Source of the DNA: Acidihalobacter_A sp037381185
Lineage (GTDB): Bacteria > Pseudomonadota > Gammaproteobacteria > DSM-5130 > Acidihalobacteraceae
Direction: 5' to 3'
DNA length: 27,653 nucleotides
Assembly (NCBI RefSeq): GCF_037381185.1
Contig: NZ_JARRQY010000042.1
Coordinates: 1 to 27,653 of the forward strand
Shown: positions 23,563 through 27,653 of the stretch, piece after piece
Layout of the letters: every line of letters starts with the position of its first letter
Numbering within the stretch: the stretch's first letter is position 1
Made by a program: the position numbers and the translations under genes
Notes under the pieces: generated by a model
Databases searched by the model: none
Seen by the model: the letters and a program-made list of their open reading frames with translations, nothing else
What the model was told of the DNA's origin: nothing

Positions 23563-24821
23563 GTGTGACCACGGTCTATCGCGCCGCGATCTTCAATCCG
23601 CATGGGCCGGGTGTGCTCACCGTGCATGCCGACGGTGCGCTACGTGTCCGCGACGGTCGGATAGAAGCGGTGGGCGATTTCGATGAGCTGGCGCCGCGAC
23701 GTGGTGAGGAACTCATCGAACTCGACGGGGTTCTGGTGCCGGGTTTCCATGATGTCCACATCCACTGGGTCCAGCATCGGGTACGAGGCAGTTTCGAGGC
23801 CGAACTCATGCCCTGGCTGCGCGGTCACATCTGGCCCGAGGAGGCGCGATACGGCGATGTGGCGCTGGCCGGGGAGAGCGCGCGCGATTTCTTCGCCGAC
23901 ACCGTTCGCGCCGGCACGGTCGCGGGTCTTTGCTATTCCAGCCCGCATCCCGAGGCGGTGCGTGTCGCGGCCCGCGAGGCCCTGGGCGACTGGGTGATCG
24001 GCGACGCGGTGATGGAACTCAACGCGCCGGAGGCGCTGACGCGCGCCAGTATCCGTGACATTGACGAACTCGACCCCCTGGCCCGCGAACTGGGGCCGCG
24101 GCGTTATGCACTGACGCCGCGTTTCGCGCTCAACTGTTCGGCGCCGTTGATGGCAGCTCTGGGCGCCTACGCCCGTGCCAATGGCCATCTCGTGCAGACG
24201 CACCTGTCGGAATCTCCGGAGGAGGTCCGAGAGGTGCGCGAGGCCTTTCCCGAGGCCGAGGATTACACGGATGTCTACGATCGCGCCGGCCTGCTCGGCG
24301 CGCACAGCGTGCTGGGGCATTGCATTCATCTGTCGTCGCGGGAATGGCGGGTGCTTGCCGCGCGCCGTGCCTGGGTGGCGCATTGCCCGTCCAGCAACGA
24401 GGCGCTCGATTCTGGACGCATGCCGCTGGAGCGCGTGCGCGAGCATGAAGTCCGCTGGGCGTTGGCCAGCGATGTTGGCGCGGGTCCTTCGCATTCGATG
24501 CTGCACGTGATGCAGCGATTCCTGGCCCAGCATCGTGCGGCCGGCGTGCCGGTCGAGGCGCAAGAGGCGCTGTACCGGGCGACTTTGGCCGGAGCCGAGT
24601 GCATGGGCCGCGCCGCCGAGGCGGGCAATTTCGCGCCTGGTAAACGGGCCGATTTCTCGCTGTTGCCGCGACCCGCGGGGAAGTTGCATGCCGCAGGCTG
24701 GATCGAGGCGTGGACGGCCGGAGGGATGGGTGAACTGGAAACGCGGCCGTTGGCCACCTGTCTCGGAGGTGAATGGTATCCGGCCGGGGGGCAGAAGCAC
24801 CGCAGCCGAGTGCAGCGCTAA
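23559..24821 (+). CDS. Guanine-deaminase-like amidohydrolase
   Basis: A 420-aa amidohydrolase of the guanine deaminase group (guanine to xanthine). It shows VPGFHDVHIHWVQHR (metal ligands H67, H69), ALNCSAPLM, VQTHLSESPEEV, LGHCIHLSSREW, AHCPSSN and ALASDVGAGPSHSMLHVM with the catalytic aspartate. It is translationally coupled to 8-oxoguanine deaminase by ATGA overlap, so the pair probably salvages or detoxifies normal and oxidised guanine. Compared with textbook GuaD (PQxD after the HxH motif), this one has VQHRV, so the substrate may differ. Downstream is a 12-bp hairpin. Confidence 0.8.
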   Translation: MSVTTVYRAAIFNPHGPGVLTVHADGALRVRDGRIEAVGDFDELAPRRGEELIELDGVLVPGFHDVHIHWVQHRVRGSFEAELMPWLRGHIWPEEARYGDVALAGESARDFFADTVRAGTVAGLCYSSPHPEAVRVAAREALGDWVIGDAVMELNAPEALTRASIRDIDELDPLARELGPRRYALTPRFALNCSAPLMAALGAYARANGHLVQTHLSESPEEVREVREAFPEAEDYTDVYDRAGLLGAHSVLGHCIHLSSREWRVLAARRAWVAHCPSSNEALDSGRMPLERVREHEVRWALASDVGAGPSHSMLHVMQRFLAQHRAAGVPVEAQEALYRATLAGAECMGRAAEAGNFAPGKRADFSLLPRPAGKLHAAGWIEAWTAGGMGELETRPLATCLGGEWYPAGGQKHRSRVQR

Positions 24822-24825
24822 GAGG

Positions 24826-24854
24826 TTGCGGAAGGGCGTCCGGCCCTTCCGCAA
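24826..24854. terminator. Strong hairpin after the deaminase operon
   Basis: TTGCGGAAGGGC (24826-24837) pairs perfectly with GCCCTTCCGCAA (24843-24854) over a 5-base loop, five bases after the stop codon. No T-run follows on either strand, but position between convergent genes suggests a bidirectional terminator or mRNA 3'-end stabiliser. The remaining bases to 24945 show nothing else. Confidence 0.65.
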
Positions 24855-24945
24855 TGGATTGCTCCGCGTGCCGGAACCCGTGCTCCGGAAAGCCGGAGAA
24901 ACGGGGTGTTGCGTCCGGCCTGCGCGGCGTCCGTGCCGCGCTGGA

Positions 24946-25566
24946 TCAGGAGCCGGCCTTGAGGCGGCCGGCGATGTCGGCCACGTGGCGGCCTTGGAAA
25001 CGGGCTATCGACAGTTCGTTCTCGCTGGGCAGACGCGAGCCGTCCGCGCCGGCGAGGGTGCCTGCACCGTAGGGAGCGCCGCCGGTGATTTCGTCCATTT
25101 TGGTCAAGCCTTGCTCGCTGTATGGCACGCCGACGATCACCATGCCCTGGTGCAGCAGCGTGGTATGGAAACTGGTGATGGTGGTTTCCTGGCCGCCATG
25201 TTGGGTGCCGGTGGAGGTGAACACGCTGCCGACCTTGCCGATCAGCTTGCCCTGCGCCCACAGGCCACCGGTCATGTCGAGGAAGTTGCGCATCTGGGCG
25301 CACATCATGCCGAAGCGGGTGGGCGTGCCGAAGATCACCGCGTCGGCTTCGGCGAGCTGGTCGGGCTGGATGACCGGCACGTGGGCGAACGCCGTCTGCG
25401 CCTGCTTGGCGCCGAATTGTTCGAGGACGTCGTCGGGAACCAGTTCCGGGACCCGATACAGCTCGACCTCGGCGCCCGCTGCGCGCGCTCCCTCGGCTAC
25501 CGCTTCGGCCATTTTGTAGATATGGCCGTACATGCTGTAAAACACGACTTGCACCGTGGTGGACAT
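24946..25566 (-). CDS. wrbA: NAD(P)H:quinone oxidoreductase, WrbA type
   Basis: A 206-aa flavodoxin-like protein reducing quinones by two electrons with FMN. The FMN phosphate loop is YSMYGHIYKMA (about residues 10-20), and the ring-binding blocks are FGTPTRFGMMCAQMRNFLDMTGGLW, FTSTGTQHGGQETT and GGAPYGAGTLAGADGSRLPSENELSIARFQG. The match to E. coli WrbA is close over the full length. The ribosome-binding site GGGAG precedes the ATG. It is convergent with the deaminase operon and divergent from bpt; the 179-base gap 25567-25745 has TTGACC at about 25667 but no good -10 partner. Confidence 0.96.
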   Translation of the reverse strand: MSTTVQVVFYSMYGHIYKMAEAVAEGARAAGAEVELYRVPELVPDDVLEQFGAKQAQTAFAHVPVIQPDQLAEADAVIFGTPTRFGMMCAQMRNFLDMTGGLWAQGKLIGKVGSVFTSTGTQHGGQETTITSFHTTLLHQGMVIVGVPYSEQGLTKMDEITGGAPYGAGTLAGADGSRLPSENELSIARFQGRHVADIAGRLKAGS

Positions 25567-25745
25567 GAAGGACTCCCTGTGGGTGATGGGGCTTTGTGTC
25601 GCTTCAGTCTAGGCCGCATGTCCATGTCCGCTATTGAAGGCTTTGCAACGAACCGCTCAAACTTATTGACCAAACGGACGATGGATTTTCCGCGCCGCCG
25701 GGTTACTCTTTCTTTCATTACAGGAACACCAGCCGGTACGCCGAC

Positions 25746-26474
25746 GTGCATTCGCTGAAGTTCTACGTCACAACGCCCCATCAGTGTCCGTATCTGCCGG
25801 AGCGGCAGGCGGTCGACGTGGTGGCCGATCCGAATGCCTCGGTCGATCGCGGACGCCTGACGGAGCTTTTCGAGCTGGGCTTCCGGCGCAGCGGGATCTT
25901 CGTCTACCGTCCAGAGTGTCCGGGCTGCCGGGCCTGTGTGGCGGCCAGGGTGCCGGTGGCGGCGTTCGTGCCGGATCGCTCCCAGCGGCGCTGCGCAGCG
26001 CGCAACGCGGATCTGGTCGTGACGCGTGAGGCGCCGGAGTGCAGTGAAGAGGTGTTCGAACTCTACAGCCGCTATCTGCGCCATCGCCACGCCGGAGGCG
26101 GCATGGACGACGCCACGCCGGAGTCCTTCGGCGAATTTCTGTGCACGCCCGCCATCGAGGCGGAGTTTCTGTCGTTTCGTCTCGGCGGACGCCTGGTGGC
26201 GGTCGCCGTGACGGATGTGCTCGACACCGGTCTGTCGGCCAACTACACCTTTTTCGATCCCGCCGAGGCGAAGCGCTCGCTGGGTACCTTTGCCGTGTTG
26301 ACCCAAATCGAGGAAGCCCGGCGGCGTTGTCTGGAGCATCTCTATCTCGGCTACTGGATCGAGCGTTCCGACAAGATGCGCTACAAGAGTCGCTTTCGTC
26401 CGCTGGAGTTGTATCGCGACGGCCGCTGGTGGTTCTGGCCGGTGGGCGTGGATGAGCCGCCCGTGGCGGGTTGA
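25746..26474 (+). CDS. bpt: Aspartate/glutamate leucyltransferase
   Basis: A 242-aa Bpt/Ate-family aminoacyl-tRNA-protein transferase. It adds leucine to N-terminal Asp or Glu of proteins, making them substrates for ClpS/ClpAP (bacterial N-end rule). Family blocks are LKFYVTTPHQCPYLPERQA, ELGFRRSGIFVYRPECPGCRACVAARVPV with its CxxC-like cysteines, SANYTFFDP and YLGYWIERSDKMRYKSRFRPLE. The start is GTG at 25746, giving MHSLKFY; no ATG exists upstream in frame and the ribosome-binding site is poor. It is followed after 70 bases by an AlaX-type gene. Confidence 0.95.
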   Translation: MHSLKFYVTTPHQCPYLPERQAVDVVADPNASVDRGRLTELFELGFRRSGIFVYRPECPGCRACVAARVPVAAFVPDRSQRRCAARNADLVVTREAPECSEEVFELYSRYLRHRHAGGGMDDATPESFGEFLCTPAIEAEFLSFRLGGRLVAVAVTDVLDTGLSANYTFFDPAEAKRSLGTFAVLTQIEEARRRCLEHLYLGYWIERSDKMRYKSRFRPLELYRDGRWWFWPVGVDEPPVAG

Positions 26475-26544
26475 CGGGCGGGGGCGAAGTTGTAGAAGGT
26501 AAGCGGGCAGATCTCATTCCCACCAATCGCAGCAGGAGTCAGCC

Positions 26545-27264
26545 ATGTCCACCGAGCGTCTGTTCGAATCCGATCCCTATCGCCGGAGTTGCGACACGCA
26601 AATCCGCATGGTGCATCCGGAGGGGGTCGAACTGGAGGCGACGGTATTCTACCCGGAGGGAGGAGGGCAGCCGGGCGACACGGGCGTACTGCGGCTGGCC
26701 GACGGCCGGGAGCTGCGTGTGGCCGATACCCGCAAGGGAGTAGAGCCGGGCAGCATCGTGCACGTACTGGAAGAGGTGCCCGAGGGGCTCGCTTCCGGCG
26801 AGCCGGTCGATGCGGTCATCGATTGGGAGCGGCGTCACCGGCACATGCGTATGCATACCTGCCTGCATCTATTGTGCTCGCTGGTGGATGCGGGCGTGAC
26901 CGGAGGCTCCATCGGCGCGGAAAAGGCGCGTCTGGACTTCGACCTGCCCGAGTCCACCCTGGACAAGGAGGCCTTGAGCGCCGAACTCAATGTGCTGGTC
27001 GAGCGTGACTTGCCGGTAGCCATGCGCTGGATCAGCGACGAAGAACTGGATGCGGCGCCTGAACTGGTGCGCACCATGAGCGTGAGCCCGCCGCGCGGCG
27101 CCGGGCGGGTGCGGCTGGTGGAGGTGCAGGATGCCGATCTGCAGCCCTGCGGCGGTACGCATGTTGCCCGTACCGGTGAGATTGGGGCTGTGGTGGTCAG
27201 CAAGATCGAGAAGAAGGGGCGGCAGAATCGGCGGGTGATTATTCGGTTTGCGGAAGTGGGCTAG
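26545..27264 (+). CDS. AlaX-type alanyl-tRNA editing protein
   Basis: A 239-aa stand-alone editing protein that hydrolyses mischarged Ser- or Gly-tRNA(Ala). It contains the small beta-barrel with FYPEGGGQPGDTG (about 35-47) and the zinc site H104 and H108 in HTCLH plus C202 and H206 in CGGTH, as in the AlaRS editing domain. Length fits AlaX-M. The ribosome-binding site AGGAG precedes the ATG. Probably an independent unit or an operon with bpt; the 70-base gap has no terminator. The DNA after 27264 is repeat-rich and gene-free. Confidence 0.92.
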   Translation: MSTERLFESDPYRRSCDTQIRMVHPEGVELEATVFYPEGGGQPGDTGVLRLADGRELRVADTRKGVEPGSIVHVLEEVPEGLASGEPVDAVIDWERRHRHMRMHTCLHLLCSLVDAGVTGGSIGAEKARLDFDLPESTLDKEALSAELNVLVERDLPVAMRWISDEELDAAPELVRTMSVSPPRGAGRVRLVEVQDADLQPCGGTHVARTGEIGAVVVSKIEKKGRQNRRVIIRFAEVG

Positions 27265-27364
27265 GGGGTGTTCTGAAATCGCTTTCGTTAGCGGGTTGGG
27301 ACCGGTGGTGTTTGGAGTCTTGTTCGGCGCAAATTGGCGTTTGTGGTTTTGGCCCTGCGTGAGT

Positions 27365-27410
27365 GAAGGCGGCTTATTTGCTGATTTTAGGGGCCGGTTT
27401 CCGGCTCGGT
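27365..27410 (+). repeat. Dispersed repeat, partial copy C1
   Basis: GTGAAGGCGGCTTATTTGCT followed by GGGGCCGGTTT aligns with the left half of copy C2 about 80 bases further on, where the equivalent text is GTTGAAGGCGACGTACTTGCT. It looks like a tandem, degenerate duplicate of the lead-in without the GGGCGCG arm. Confidence 0.5.
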
Positions 27411-27439
27411 TCGGTGGTAGGTAATTGTGATCTTGCGTG

Positions 27440-27575
27440 GTTGAAGGCGACGTACTTGCTGACTTTTTCAGCTGATTTCGGGCGCGATTTGAGGCATGGG
27501 GATTAGCTTGATCGAGGTGACGCGCCCGAGCCGATTTCTTTGAAATGCGCAAAGAAACCGGCGAAAGAAACGCAC
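27440..27575 (+). repeat. Dispersed palindromic repeat, copy C2
   Basis: TCGGGCGCG (27478-27486) and CGCGCCCGA (27521-27529) are exact arms over a 34-base spacer that starts ATTTGAGGCATGGGG. After the right arm comes a TTTCTTTG / CAAAGAAA region as in copy A, which lies in the opposite orientation at the left end of the window. The whole 27265-27653 stretch (389 bases) holds no credible gene. Confidence 0.7.
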
Positions 27576-27653
27576 CCCCAAAGCACTTTGCACCTGTGCC
27601 ATTCGCGACTGCAGTGGACTGGTGTGCGTTCAGGGCAAGGCGCGGCGCGAAGA

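Noticed and set aside
22192..24854. Two long minus-strand frames (440 and 404 residues) under the deaminase genes
   Set aside because: Antisense to two amidohydrolases with intact metal motifs; no domain of their own.
26869..27552. A 227-residue minus-strand frame over the 3' part of the AlaX gene and the terminal repeats
   Set aside because: Its N-terminal half is translated repeat DNA (Asn/Pro/Lys/Thr-rich) and the rest is antisense to the AlaX gene.
1..27653. CRISPR array, tRNA, rRNA, integrase or insertion sequence
   Set aside because: I saw no regularly spaced direct repeats, no cloverleaf or rRNA-like text and no transposase or integrase motifs. The dispersed palindromes are not spaced like a CRISPR array.

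Overview
The window looks like a piece of chromosome from an autotrophic, probably sulfur- or iron-oxidising gammaproteobacterium with high G+C content. The evidence is a form IA RuBisCO operon of the non-carboxysomal CbbQ/CbbO type, together with a Pseudomonas-like gene order (rpe-gph-trpE, then trpG-trpD-trpC, an OsmC-family gene and speD). I would guess something near Acidihalobacter or another Ectothiorhodospiraceae-type acidophile, but that is inference. Nothing in the window proves the taxon.

Layout. Positions 1-185: one end of a dispersed imperfect-palindrome repeat. 186-7805: the CO2-fixation cluster, with divergent cbbR, then cbbL, cbbS, a strong terminator-like hairpin, cbbQ, a small-domain methyltransferase, cbbO and a beta-carbonic anhydrase. 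7918-10210: an unknown 132-aa protein, an outer-membrane barrel protein, a small periplasmic cytochrome c and, on the opposite strand, a CopD-like membrane protein. 10350-11736: rpe and gph, which belong to the Calvin cycle and its clean-up (pentose-phosphate epimerase, 2-phosphoglycolate phosphatase). 11737-12330: a long non-coding stretch with repeat copies and a candidate Trp leader. 12331-17717: trpE, trpG-trpD-trpC, an OsmC-family gene and speD. 17792-21999 (minus strand): an AraC regulator, a B3/4-domain protein and a LysE exporter in one operon, with a lytic transglycosylase upstream. 22210-24821: two overlapping amidohydrolase genes (8-oxoguanine deaminase and a guanine-deaminase-like enzyme). 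24946-27264: wrbA (minus), then bpt and an AlaX-type editing protein. 27265-27653: non-coding, with two more repeat copies in opposite orientation to the one at the left end.

The genes make sense together. CbbR controls RuBisCO. CbbQ/CbbO form the activase that removes inhibitory sugar phosphates. Carbonic anhydrase interconverts CO2 and bicarbonate. Rpe regenerates ribulose phosphate and Gph removes the oxygenase by-product.

The most interesting signals are: (1) a 17-codon open frame with three Trp codons upstream of trpE, inside three nested perfect helices, the outermost of which covers the trpE ribosome-binding site; (2) the dispersed repeat family, which has TTTCGGGCGCG / CGCGCCCGAAA arms; and (3) a methyltransferase gene inserted between cbbQ and cbbO.
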